From contig NZ_LFQU01000001.1 of assembly GCF_001275135.1 (NCBI RefSeq), positions 248,001-312,000 on the forward strand: a stretch of 64,000 nt of DNA, given 5' to 3'. Shown piece by piece: positions 35,590-43,622 of this stretch. The translations under genes were made by a program, and so were the position numbers. The notes under the pieces are model-generated. The model was not told the origin of the DNA. It did not search any database and saw only the letters and a list, made by a program, of their open reading frames with translations. Position 1 is the stretch's first letter, and each line of letters starts with the position of its first letter. Source of the stretch: Xylanibacter rarus. Its GTDB lineage: Bacteria > Bacteroidota > Bacteroidia > Bacteroidales > Bacteroidaceae.

Positions 35590-35884
35590 GCATTCTCATC
35601 ATCTTAAGCTGTTCTTTTGCCTATTGCGCTTATGCGTGTGGCGCAGTTTTCTTGCCTTAATCCTATATCTGTTATTGGCATTCTGCTGTATTGTCGTTGC
35701 CTATTTTCCGGCATATCAGGCTATATTCTGAAACAACAGCCGGTAGGAAGAAAATAGAAAAACTGCAGCCTGCTGAATGTATCTGCATTCTTGTGGAATT
35801 AAGCTATATGCGGACTAATCGTCGTTTTGGCTTACAATATTGCTGCGTGTGGCTCCGCTGCAGCCATGCATGCCATGAACACGC

Positions 35885-35922
35885 AAAAAAAGGCAGACCG
35901 GACATCACGTCCAATCTGCCTT
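35885..35922 (-). terminator. Fumarase terminator
   Basis: On the minus strand a stem of AAGGCAGA with TCTGCCTT plus an inner GGAC/GTCC pair is followed by seven T. Between 35590 and 35885 nothing else was seen. Confidence 0.85.
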
Positions 35923-35951
35923 GAAAATGAAAAATATATTAGAAAAAATTA

Positions 35952-37598
35952 TTATTTACATGAAGGAGTCCACGGCTTCAGCTGCTTGAAGAAGTCGTTG
36001 CCCTTGTCGTCAACGAGGATGAAAGCAGGGAAGTCTTCAACCTGAATCTTCCATATAGCCTCCATGCCGAGTTCTGGATACTCAACACACTCGATGCTCT
36101 TGATGCTGTTCATAGACAGAACTGCTGCAGGACCGCCGATGCTTCCAAGATAGAAACCGCCGTGCTTCTTGCAGGCGTCGGTAACAACCTGTGTGCGGTT
36201 GCCCTTTGCTATCATTACCATAGAGCCTCCGTGATCCTGGAACTCGTCTACATACGGGTCCATACGGTTGGCTGTTGTCGGGCCCATTGAGCCGCAAGGC
36301 ATTCCTTCCGGAGTCTTTGCCGGACCGGCATAGAGTACGGGGTGATCCTTGAAATACTGCGGCAGATCCTCGCCTGCGTCAAGACGTGCCTTCAGTTTGG
36401 CATGTGCTATGTCGCGTGCAACGATTATTGTGCCGTTGAGGCTGAGACGTGTAGATACAGGATACTGTGACAGAATCTTGCAAACCTCGCTCATAGGCTG
36501 GTTGAGGTCTATCTTAACGGCGTTGCCTTCGCCAGCCTTGCGCAGCTCTTCAGGTATCAGCTCGCCGGGGTTGTCGTCAAGTTTCTCAATCCATATACCG
36601 TCCTTGTTGATCTTAGCCTTGATGTTACGGTCGGCAGAGCAGCTTACACCCAGACCGATGGGGCATGATGCGCCGTGGCGCGGCAGACGGATGACGCGGA
36701 TGTCGTGAGCAAAGTATTTGCCGCCGAACTGAGCTCCGAGTCCAATCTTGTGAGCCTCCTCGAGCAGCTCTTTCTCCAGTTCTACGTCGCGGAATGCGCG
36801 TCCTGTCTCGTCGCCTGTTGTAGGCAGGTTGTCATAATAGTGAGTAGAAGCCAGCTTAACTGTCAGCAGGTTCTTCTCGGCTGATGTACCGCCGATAACG
36901 AAAGCTATGTGATAAGGAGGACAAGCAGCTGTGCCGAGAGTCTTCATCTTCTCAACCAGGAACGGAACCAGCGTGCCCGGGTTCTGTATTCTTGCCTTTG
37001 TCTCCTGATAGAAATATGTCTTGTTGGCAGAGCCTCCGCCCTTAACCACGCACAGGAACTTATACTCGCAGCCCTCTGTAGCCTCGATATCTATCTGTGC
37101 AGGCAGGTTGCAGCGTGTGTTAACCTCCTCATACATGCTCAGCGGAGCATTCTGAGAGTAACGCAGGTTCTCTTCTGTATATGTCTTGTATACGCCTTTC
37201 GACAGAGCCTCCTCGTCGCAGAAGCCAGTCCATACCTGCTGTCCCTTCTCGCCGTGGATGATGGCAGTACCTGTGTCTTGGCAGAAAGGCAGCTTGCCCT
37301 TGCATGCCACTTCGGCGTTGCGCAGGAAAGTCAGAGCCACATACTTGTCGTTGTCGCTTGCTTCGGGGTCGTTAAGTATCTTGGCCACCTGCTCGTTGTG
37401 AGAGCGGCGCAGCAGGAAGTTAACGTCGCGGAAGGCAGCGTTTGTGAGCATGGTCAGTGCTTCGGGGCTTACCTTCAGTATAGGCTTGCCTTCAAACTCG
37501 CCTAATGACACTCCCTCTTTCGTGAGGAGATAGTACTCTGTGTCGTCCTTGCCCATCTGGAACATCGGGGCGTACTTGAATTCTGGTGTTGTTGCCAT
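35952..37598 (-). CDS. Fumarate hydratase, class I (iron-sulfur)
   Basis: The 548-residue protein matches the single-chain class I fumarases (FumA/FumB type), cytoplasmic enzymes with an oxygen-sensitive 4Fe-4S cluster that interconvert fumarate and malate. Visible are [14 protein letters not shown] with a cluster cysteine, [33 protein letters not shown] with further cysteines, and the beta-domain part [35 protein letters not shown]. In anaerobic Bacteroidales it works in the reductive branch from oxaloacetate to succinate. It is a single gene with its own promoter and terminator. Confidence 0.95.
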   Translation of the reverse strand: MATTPEFKYAPMFQMGKDDTEYYLLTKEGVSLGEFEGKPILKVSPEALTMLTNAAFRDVNFLLRRSHNEQVAKILNDPEASDNDKYVALTFLRNAEVACKGKLPFCQDTGTAIIHGEKGQQVWTGFCDEEALSKGVYKTYTEENLRYSQNAPLSMYEEVNTRCNLPAQIDIEATEGCEYKFLCVVKGGGSANKTYFYQETKARIQNPGTLVPFLVEKMKTLGTAACPPYHIAFVIGGTSAEKNLLTVKLASTHYYDNLPTTGDETGRAFRDVELEKELLEEAHKIGLGAQFGGKYFAHDIRVIRLPRHGASCPIGLGVSCSADRNIKAKINKDGIWIEKLDDNPGELIPEELRKAGEGNAVKIDLNQPMSEVCKILSQYPVSTRLSLNGTIIVARDIAHAKLKARLDAGEDLPQYFKDHPVLYAGPAKTPEGMPCGSMGPTTANRMDPYVDEFQDHGGSMVMIAKGNRTQVVTDACKKHGGFYLGSIGGPAAVLSMNSIKSIECVEYPELGMEAIWKIQVEDFPAFILVDDKGNDFFKQLKPWTPSCK

Positions 37599-37731
37599 AA
37601 TGTTTTTATTTTATATAACAGTTGTTCGTAAGTCGCTTTTGTGGCCGTCTTGCGGTCTTTCCGGCTAAGGCTGCCGTATGTGTTTTCATGCCGTGTCAGC
37701 AGCGACGGTGTCGCGGCATGGTGTTTGACTG

Positions 37732-37739
37732 CAAAGTTA
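37732..37739 (-). promoter_or_regulatory. -7 box for the fumarase gene
   Basis: TAACTTTG on the minus strand, 134 bp before the start. In the leader, 37687-37695 and 37712-37720 form a 9-bp stem (CATGCCGTG with CGCGGCATG, one G-U pair). Confidence 0.55.
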
Positions 37740-38076
37740 TATAATTTTTTTGAAACCCCATTCTTTATTTCTGCTTTATTAAGTCCAAAACGTTCATTCC
37801 GGCGCAATGTTCACATTATTAAATCTTTTTACCCTTTTTTCAGTTTTATCCCTTTCCGGCGTGCCGTAGCATCGTCTTTCTAAAGGAGTCTCTTGCGCAG
37901 GAGTATGCCTGCGTATGTTCGCATGAGCACACTTGCCAAGCGTAGCGTAATGACATATTTAGGCTATATGAGAATCTTTAAAATAAGACAGTTAAATTGT
38001 AAGGGCGAAAAATTGAAAGCAAAATATATTCTTATGCTTAATGTCTGCGTAAAAGAGATGTCTTGTCGACGCTGAT

Positions 38077-38170
38077 TGTAAGCAAAAGATGCTATGCAAG
38101 TTTCAAACTGTTAACCTATCGTTTTTGAGTCGTAACTCGGCCACTTTTGCATCAAAAGTGGCCGAGTTTT
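38077..38170 (-). repeat. Dispersed 95-bp hairpin element, copy 3
   Basis: The hairpin (38134-38148 with 38154-38168) is identical over 35 bp to 21059-21093. On the minus strand it is followed by AAACGATAGGTTAA, TTTGAAAC and TTTTGCTTACA, the same order as copy 2 on the plus strand. It lies about 125 bp past the end of the 38296 gene, in that gene's direction. The rest of 37740-38295 shows nothing I can name. Confidence 0.8.
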
Positions 38171-38295
38171 TAGTCGTAAATAAGTGAGTTTTTGAAGGCG
38201 GATTGGCCATTTTGTGACTGTCCAATTTTTGCCCACAAGTTTGATTTTTATATTTTTCGGTAATATGGTACAGAACTGTTCGGTGGTTTGACTTT

Positions 38296-39315
38296 TTACA
38301 TATTCCTCACTCTTTCTTGCAACTCCCTTATTTTCTGCATGAGCGCATCAAACTCTAAGGATTCACCATAAATGAAGAAACGCCTCATGTCTGCATAGTC
38401 ATTTTTCCATGCCCCTATAACCGATTCTGGTATCGTGAAATTGATGGTTGATGGATCATGTGAATCATAGTTTACATACTTCAAAGCATAATAAGTCTTA
38501 CGATGTTCAACAATAGCATCATATAGTTTTCGATTTGACAAAGCTTCTTTTCCATATTCTGTATCCATCAGTTTTTCTAAATCATACAGATGTCGTGACA
38601 TTCGTACGCTACGTGGTTTTTCTTTTTGGAATTCTTCCGCTAAAAGAAATAGCTTCTCAAGGAATGTACGAGTAGGAATTACGGTTCTGGCTGAACTATC
38701 TGCATCGGTATCTTCGCCATCAAAACTTTCACCTATTAAGGAACGGATTGGTCTTAATTCCGTAGGCTCATTCATAGAGAGACAACTTATTTCAATCTTA
38801 ACACGTGGAGGTATATAATTTATCGTATCTTCAAGAATTGATGGATAGTGTAATAGAATTACAGTAGGATCTTTGTCCGAATCTATTGGCCTACATTCCC
38901 CATTTTTATCTTGCACTTGAGATACATTCTCTATATTGTAACCAGAAACTCCCATTTCTTTCAAACGGGCATCTAATTGTGCAGAAAGGGTCTCGTGAAT
39001 ATATGCCCGTGCCTTTTTGCGTAATCTTTCCCGCTGACTTTTACTTGTTTTCTCAATACCAAAGAATGAATGATTGATTGCCAAATCAATGTCTTCAGAG
39101 AAACGCTCTATGATATTAAAACCTTTTGACAACGATGTTCCGCCTTTGAATATCAAAGAATCACGGCAATCTGTTTGAAATAATGCCTTCAGCGTAACTG
39201 TTACCCACCAGTCCTTTTCTATTGCTATCTGATTAATGCCAGGATGTTCAATCTCCGTCTGCTGTAACATTGCTAAACGGTCCACTATTTCATTGTTTAA
39301 CCACAGCTTTCCCAT
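38296..39315 (-). CDS. AbiEii-type nucleotidyltransferase toxin
   Basis: The 339-residue protein has the PF08843 nucleotidyltransferase core: FKGGTSLSKGF (motif I, residues 57-66), RFSEDIDLAI (metal-binding acidic pair, 71-80), RVKIEIS (third acidic residue, 171-177) and PTRTFLEKLFLLAEE (214-228). AbiEii toxins act in the cytoplasm, and characterised relatives add nucleotides to tRNA ends. The gene follows a smaller AbiEi-like gene by 14 bp, the usual antitoxin-toxin order of type IV-like phage-defence modules. Its AT content is higher than that of the neighbouring fumarase gene, which suggests transfer. Confidence 0.85.
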   Translation of the reverse strand: MGKLWLNNEIVDRLAMLQQTEIEHPGINQIAIEKDWWVTVTLKALFQTDCRDSLIFKGGTSLSKGFNIIERFSEDIDLAINHSFFGIEKTSKSQRERLRKKARAYIHETLSAQLDARLKEMGVSGYNIENVSQVQDKNGECRPIDSDKDPTVILLHYPSILEDTINYIPPRVKIEISCLSMNEPTELRPIRSLIGESFDGEDTDADSSARTVIPTRTFLEKLFLLAEEFQKEKPRSVRMSRHLYDLEKLMDTEYGKEALSNRKLYDAIVEHRKTYYALKYVNYDSHDPSTINFTIPESVIGAWKNDYADMRRFFIYGESLEFDALMQKIRELQERVRNM

Positions 39316-39329
39316 AATTTAAGTTCATT

Positions 39330-39938
39330 TTAAGCGGTTACCATTGGTTTTATAATTCGTTTCATCCATGCAGGCATCATATCTACATCTTTGATTAAAG
39401 CCTCCTTATCTGTTTCTTTTGATACCAATTGTCGAATTATATTCAATTCGCGTTCTCCTATATTCTCCTTTTTCAGAGCCTTAAGAGCTTGAACAAGTAG
39501 TGAAATAAGGCGAGTACTATAACAGAAGTTTTTAGGGACACCTCGTTTTAATATTACTTTCCTGTTTGATATAATTACTGTTCTTTCACTACCTGTAGTC
39601 AGAAATGTATAATTCATCGGTACTTGAGTTGATAGCCCTAATGAATTCAATGCAGTCATACCTGATGGTAACACCTTTGCTTTATCTCGTACAGCAATTG
39701 CTTGTACGATTTTATCTACCGAAGGAAGTACATTACCGAATCGACTTTTTCTTGGCTTGGCATATATTCCATGTGCAATTTTAACAAGTGTACCTTCATT
39801 TGTCAATTCAGTTAAAATACTGCCAACAAATTCTGTGTGATATTCAGGGAAGTCTGAACGAAACAGGATACAATCTTCAGGCATCGCTTCTATACGTTGC
39901 TTGAGAGTAGTACTATTTATAGAATATTCATTAGTCAT
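39330..39938 (-). CDS. AbiEi-like antitoxin (DUF6088-type winged helix)
   Basis: The 202-residue protein has an N-terminal winged-helix part (STTLKQRIEAMPEDCILFRSDF, then LTELTNEGTLVKIAHGIYAKPRKSRFG) and a C-terminal part like DUF6088 proteins encoded next to AbiEii toxins (LPSGMTALNSLGLSTQVP). It should bind its promoter and counter the toxin gene that follows. The frame runs 12 codons further upstream (39974), but the -7 box at 39972-39979 overlaps that start, so the ATG at 39938 is the usable one. AT-rich like the rest of the island. Confidence 0.78.
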   Translation of the reverse strand: MTNEYSINSTTLKQRIEAMPEDCILFRSDFPEYHTEFVGSILTELTNEGTLVKIAHGIYAKPRKSRFGNVLPSVDKIVQAIAVRDKAKVLPSGMTALNSLGLSTQVPMNYTFLTTGSERTVIISNRKVILKRGVPKNFCYSTRLISLLVQALKALKKENIGERELNIIRQLVSKETDKEALIKDVDMMPAWMKRIIKPMVTA

Positions 39939-39971
39939 ATCACCTTTGAAATTTTGATGATTTTTCAAATG

Positions 39972-39979
39972 CAAAGATA
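39972..39979 (-). promoter_or_regulatory. -7 box of the AbiE pair
   Basis: TATCTTTG on the minus strand, 33 bp before the chosen ATG. It rules out the more distal start. No clear -33 box. From here to 40190 nothing else was seen. Confidence 0.6.
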
Positions 39980-40194
39980 CAGAAAGGATTCAAATAAATG
40001 GTAAATTACCAAGTAATTTTTGTTTTGTGTCGATTTTCCAATGTCTTTCCGTAACTTTTGCAAGAAAAGATAACTTGCTTAGAATAGCTCGATTGGTAGG
40101 ATTGTTTGAACTTTAAAAAACGAAAGATCTACTGTTCCTATTTCTGAGTTCTTAATTATTATGCTTCAATGGATAACTCTTGATGCTACAAAGG

Positions 40195-40246
40195 TAAAAA
40201 ATAAATGCAGACGAAAAGAAGATGATAATAATTCTCTTTCGTCTGC
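40195..40246 (-). terminator. Terminator of the aspartyl protease gene
   Basis: On the minus strand a 10-bp stem (GCAGACGAAA with TTTCGTCTGC) leads into ATTTATTTTTTA. Confidence 0.75.
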
Positions 40247-40304
40247 ATAATAGATAATTATTGTTCCTATATTTGAAGTCTTTTCTTATTTGCAGAATTT
40301 GCTC

Positions 40305-41631
40305 TTATTCAAATGTTGTTAATACAAAATCAACCAAATTGAATCGTACTTTTCTAAAAAGCATCAATGATTTTAGCCCCAAATTACATTGATAAGAATA
40401 TAATACACCACCTGTATTATTTTCCAATAAAACAACCATTTCAGGTACAGATAATTTACTATTTCCTAATTCGAGTTCTATGTTTTGTATTCGGTAACAC
40501 TTCGATATGTGTACACCTCCAATTCCTGCACCTCTGATAGTATCTAATTTACAATGAGTAGTGATGTATTCTTTGTTATTCTCAAAGAATCTTTTGTCTA
40601 ATGAACCATATGAAGCATCACCGGTATCAATATTCATTAACATTTTATTACCTTGTACGATACCCTTGCTCAACAAATTCATATTGGATGAAAAACACAT
40701 GTTTGGAGACGCTTGGCTTCGTTTTGGAGCAACTGATGGAACTGTAATTTTATTATTAACAAAATCAATGGTTAGGTCTTTGAGTTGTAACATCAGTTCG
40801 CTGCCCACAACAATATTGAAACAGTCAATATATTTGTCTGCCTCTTCGTTATTGGTTGTTATATCTATGACGTAAAAAGGAACATCAGTAACAATCATAT
40901 CCCCAATTTTTAATTCCTTTGCTATTGCGTATTTCCCATTTTGTATGCCTACTCCGCCAACTGTGCTTGATGCTTCAAGTGGAATTAAATTATATTTAAG
41001 GGCTAATGATTCTGAAATAATATTTACTCCTGCTCCTGTGTCAAAAGTAATATCTGCTTCAGCTCCATTAATATAACTGTCCTTTAGATGTATTAATACT
41101 GAATTATTCTTTTCCGGGCCAACAGGAACAATCTTAAATGGAATAGTTCCTGACGAATTTTTAAATGTGATTTTATATGGATTGTATTTAGATTAAAGCT
41201 TTGTATTGATTGATAAATTGCTGAACACCAGCAATGGTTGTGCTGTCAAGATGAGTGCGTATTGAGTCAAGAGTTGAAGATAACATTTTTGCGGCAGTCT
41301 TATTATCTCCAATCCTGCTTAAGTCCATTGCAAACATCATGGACGAATTGAGCATATTGCCAAAATCAAGATTTTCTGACTGAGTGTTGAATAATTCCGT
41401 AAACGCAGGAATTGAAACATCTGGACGATTTAGCCTATTTCCTATAAGGCAACGGGAAAATATTTCAAAGAAATCGCTGATTGAATCTTTTGGTTCTGTT
41501 TGATATAAAGAATCCAATGCAAACCAGTCTGAATTATTCATTGCATCAGCTATTTTTTCATCTGAACTTTGGCTATATCCAAATGAAAATGAACCTAAAC
41601 ATATCCATAATGTAAGAATGAGTTTTTTCAT
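40305..41631 (-). pseudogene. Frameshifted two-lobed retropepsin-like aspartyl protease
   Basis: Two adjacent frames make one gene. The 5' frame (41631-41188) gives a signal peptide (MKKLILTLWICLGSFSFGYS) and a helical ~125-residue domain ending INQYKALI and stop. The other frame is open from 41192 but has no ATG, GTG or TTG until 40898; it begins SKYNPYKITFKNSS and carries the first active-site motif FDTGAGVN, then a second NIDTGDASYG. Removing one A at about 41193-41194 joins them as QYKALSKYNPY; the whole span is 1327 bp, one more than a multiple of three, and would give 441 residues with DTG at about 197 and 335. Related Bacteroidetes exported proteases have this layout. A real mutation, a sequencing error or recoding cannot be told apart here. 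Confidence 0.75.
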
Positions 41632-41686
41632 AATCTGTCGTATTGTTGTTTAACATTAATCATTACTACCGTAATCTAATTTATAA

Positions 41687-41854
41687 AGAAGCGTGGAACT
41701 GCACAGCTACGTCTTTATTCGGAGGTCGTAGGAAACCTTGCATACAGATGTAGTGATAACAGCCCACGCTATAGCGTGAGAACCACTATGCCATCTGAGT
41801 ATGCAATTTGAAAATTTCCTACGTTTCCAAATACTTGATGCGCATAACGCTTCT
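41687..41854. other. 168-bp nested palindromic element (structured RNA or mobile element remnant)
   Basis: A series of arms pair in nested order around 41771: AGAAGCGT (41687) with ACGCTTCT (41847-41854), CGTAGGAAA (41727-41735) with TTTCCTACG (41815-41823), TTGCATAC (41738-41745) with GTATGCAA (41799-41806), AGATG with CATCT, AGTG with CACT, and the central palindrome CACGCTATAGCGTG (41765-41778). It lies in the leader of the broken protease gene and between two divergent promoters. The family is not recognised. Confidence 0.7.
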
Positions 41855-41895
41855 TCTTTCTAACATGTCTTGGATAGAGTTTTCTCAATCCGATG

Positions 41896-41903
41896 CAAAT
41901 TTA
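41896..41903 (-). promoter_or_regulatory. -7 box on the minus strand before the palindromic element
   Basis: TAAATTTG on the minus strand would transcribe the whole palindromic element as a ~250-base leader of the protease gene. No clear -33 box. Confidence 0.45.
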
Positions 41904-41956
41904 CAAAAAAATAATAATCATTCTATTATTATGGAAATTTTTTCAATGTTTTTCCG

Positions 41957-41964
41957 TAACTTTG
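41957..41964 (+). promoter_or_regulatory. -7 box for nhaA
   Basis: TAACTTTG, 77 bp before the ATG. No clear -33 box. Confidence 0.5.
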
Positions 41965-42041
41965 CCCGCATGGATAACAGCCTCTTTTGCGTCCTGCAGC
42001 GTATAGCCGCGGCAGCGTGAAGAGATAAACATTTTTTAGTT

Positions 42042-43370
42042 ATGATGAGACAATATCAAGACACAATTAACCACAGACTGATAATGCCTTTACAGCATTT
42101 CATCAATCAGGAAAAGTCGGGCGGAATAGTGCTCGGCATCAGTATTGTTATTGCCCTTGTGCTGGCAAACTCTCCTTGGAGCGACAGCTATTTTCATTTC
42201 TTTGAACATAAGCTCGGCTTTGTGTTCAACGGCGACAACTATCTTTATTACAGTCTTCACCACTGGATTAACGACGGACTGATGTCCATGTTCTTCTTTG
42301 TGGTAGGTCTGGAACTTAAACGCGAGTTTATTGGCGGCGAACTTGCCGACGTGCGCAACACCATATTGCCAATCGGTGCGGCCGTGTTCGGCATGATAGT
42401 GCCTGCCCTTATATATTTCTCTCTTAATGCCGGAGGCGACACGGCGAGCGGGTGGGGCATACCGATGGCTACGGACATAGCCTTCTCGTTGGCCATTCTT
42501 TATGTGCTTGGCAGCAGGGTGCCGCTGTCTATCAAGGTTTTCCTTACTACACTGGCCATTGTCGACGACCTCGGGGCGGTGCTTGTCATAGCGCTGTTTT
42601 ATACTTCTGAGATTTCGTTCGCGAGCATAGCCGTCGGCGTGGTGTTCCTTCTCGCCATGTTCATTGCCAACAAGCTGGGCGTTAAGAACGTTATATTCTA
42701 TGGCGTGCTGGGCATCGGCGGCGTGTGGATAGCCTTCCTCATGTCGGGCATACATGCCACTATCGCTGCCGTGCTGGCGGCATTTATGATACCGGCCGAC
42801 GCACGCATATCAGAGCCTGTGTATCTGGCGCGCGCCTCAAAGCTTATCAACCGGTTCAGAGAGGCAAAGCCTAACGACGTGTCAACGCTCGAGCATGAGC
42901 AGGTGGAGATAATAGACCGCATGATGAGCGACTCGCGCGACGCCATTCCGCCGCTTCAGCGTCTAGAGCATTCTATGCATCCGCTCGTGTCGTTTGTCAT
43001 AATGCCGATATTCGCGCTTGCCAACGCCGGCATATCTTTCGAGGGCATAAGCTTCGATGCCGTTATGGCCAACAACGTTGCGCTGGGCGTAATGCTCGGT
43101 CTGCTGATAGGCAAGCCCGTGGGCATTGTGCTGTCAACCGTGCTGCTTACGCGCCTTAAGATAGCAAAGGCGTCAGACACGATGACCATGCGCCGCCTTG
43201 TGGGCGTGGGCTTCCTTGCCTCGATAGGCTTCACAATGTCTATGTTCATATCTACTCTCGCCTTTGTAGACGAAACTTTCCTCATTCAGGCAAAGCTCGG
43301 AATATTTGCCGCCTCGATACTTGGCGGAGTGCTTGGCTACATACTGCTCAGAGGCGGGGAGCAGAAGTGA
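42042..43370 (+). CDS. nhaA: Na+/H+ antiporter NhaA
   Basis: The 442-residue inner-membrane protein has about twelve membrane segments. The start LQHFINQEKSGGIVLGISIVIALVLANSPW, the block GLMSMFFFVVGLELKREF, the GIPMATDIAFSLAI segment and the paired aspartates in TTLAIVDDLGAVLVIALFY (the ion-binding site) are all typical of NhaA. It expels sodium in exchange for protons to control pH and salt. Somewhat longer than the E. coli protein (388 residues), mainly by a loop near residues 250-310. ATG codons at 42042 and 42045 are both possible. Single gene with a strong terminator. Confidence 0.95.
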   Translation: MMRQYQDTINHRLIMPLQHFINQEKSGGIVLGISIVIALVLANSPWSDSYFHFFEHKLGFVFNGDNYLYYSLHHWINDGLMSMFFFVVGLELKREFIGGELADVRNTILPIGAAVFGMIVPALIYFSLNAGGDTASGWGIPMATDIAFSLAILYVLGSRVPLSIKVFLTTLAIVDDLGAVLVIALFYTSEISFASIAVGVVFLLAMFIANKLGVKNVIFYGVLGIGGVWIAFLMSGIHATIAAVLAAFMIPADARISEPVYLARASKLINRFREAKPNDVSTLEHEQVEIIDRMMSDSRDAIPPLQRLEHSMHPLVSFVIMPIFALANAGISFEGISFDAVMANNVALGVMLGLLIGKPVGIVLSTVLLTRLKIAKASDTMTMRRLVGVGFLASIGFTMSMFISTLAFVDETFLIQAKLGIFAASILGGVLGYILLRGGEQK

Positions 43371-43388
43371 TGTTTATATTACGGATAA

Positions 43389-43434
43389 AACGATGGGGCG
43401 CGCTGCATAGATACAGCGCGCCCCATCGTTTTTT
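43389..43434 (+). terminator. nhaA terminator
   Basis: A perfect 17-bp stem (43389-43405 with 43414-43430; core GATGGGGCGCGCTG), 8-base loop, then six T. Confidence 0.93.
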
Positions 43435-43576
43435 GTTAATCCTAAGTTTGTTTGTAGTGTATATAATTTTGCCGTCTTGGGCGTAACGTTATGAGCCCTT
43501 TTGTCGGTATATGAGCCGCCTGTTGACGGTTGCTCTTGATTTATGCAAATAAGTAATCTTACAGTCAGTCTGGTTA

Positions 43577-43612
43577 TGAAACAAAACCGCCCGGAACGTG
43601 TGTCCCGGGCGG
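43577..43612 (-). terminator. Terminator of the M16 peptidase gene
   Basis: On the minus strand a GC-rich stem (CCGCCCGG with CCGGGCGG, extended with one mismatch) is followed by TTTTGTTTC. It lies 11 bp after the stop codon. Confidence 0.8.
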
Positions 43613-43622
43613 CCGTTGTGTA

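Noticed and set aside
38296-39938. Reading the pair as housekeeping nucleotidyltransferase genes
   Set aside because: The GGTSLSK/SEDIDL pattern with an adjacent winged-helix partner 14 bp upstream is specific to AbiE-like modules.
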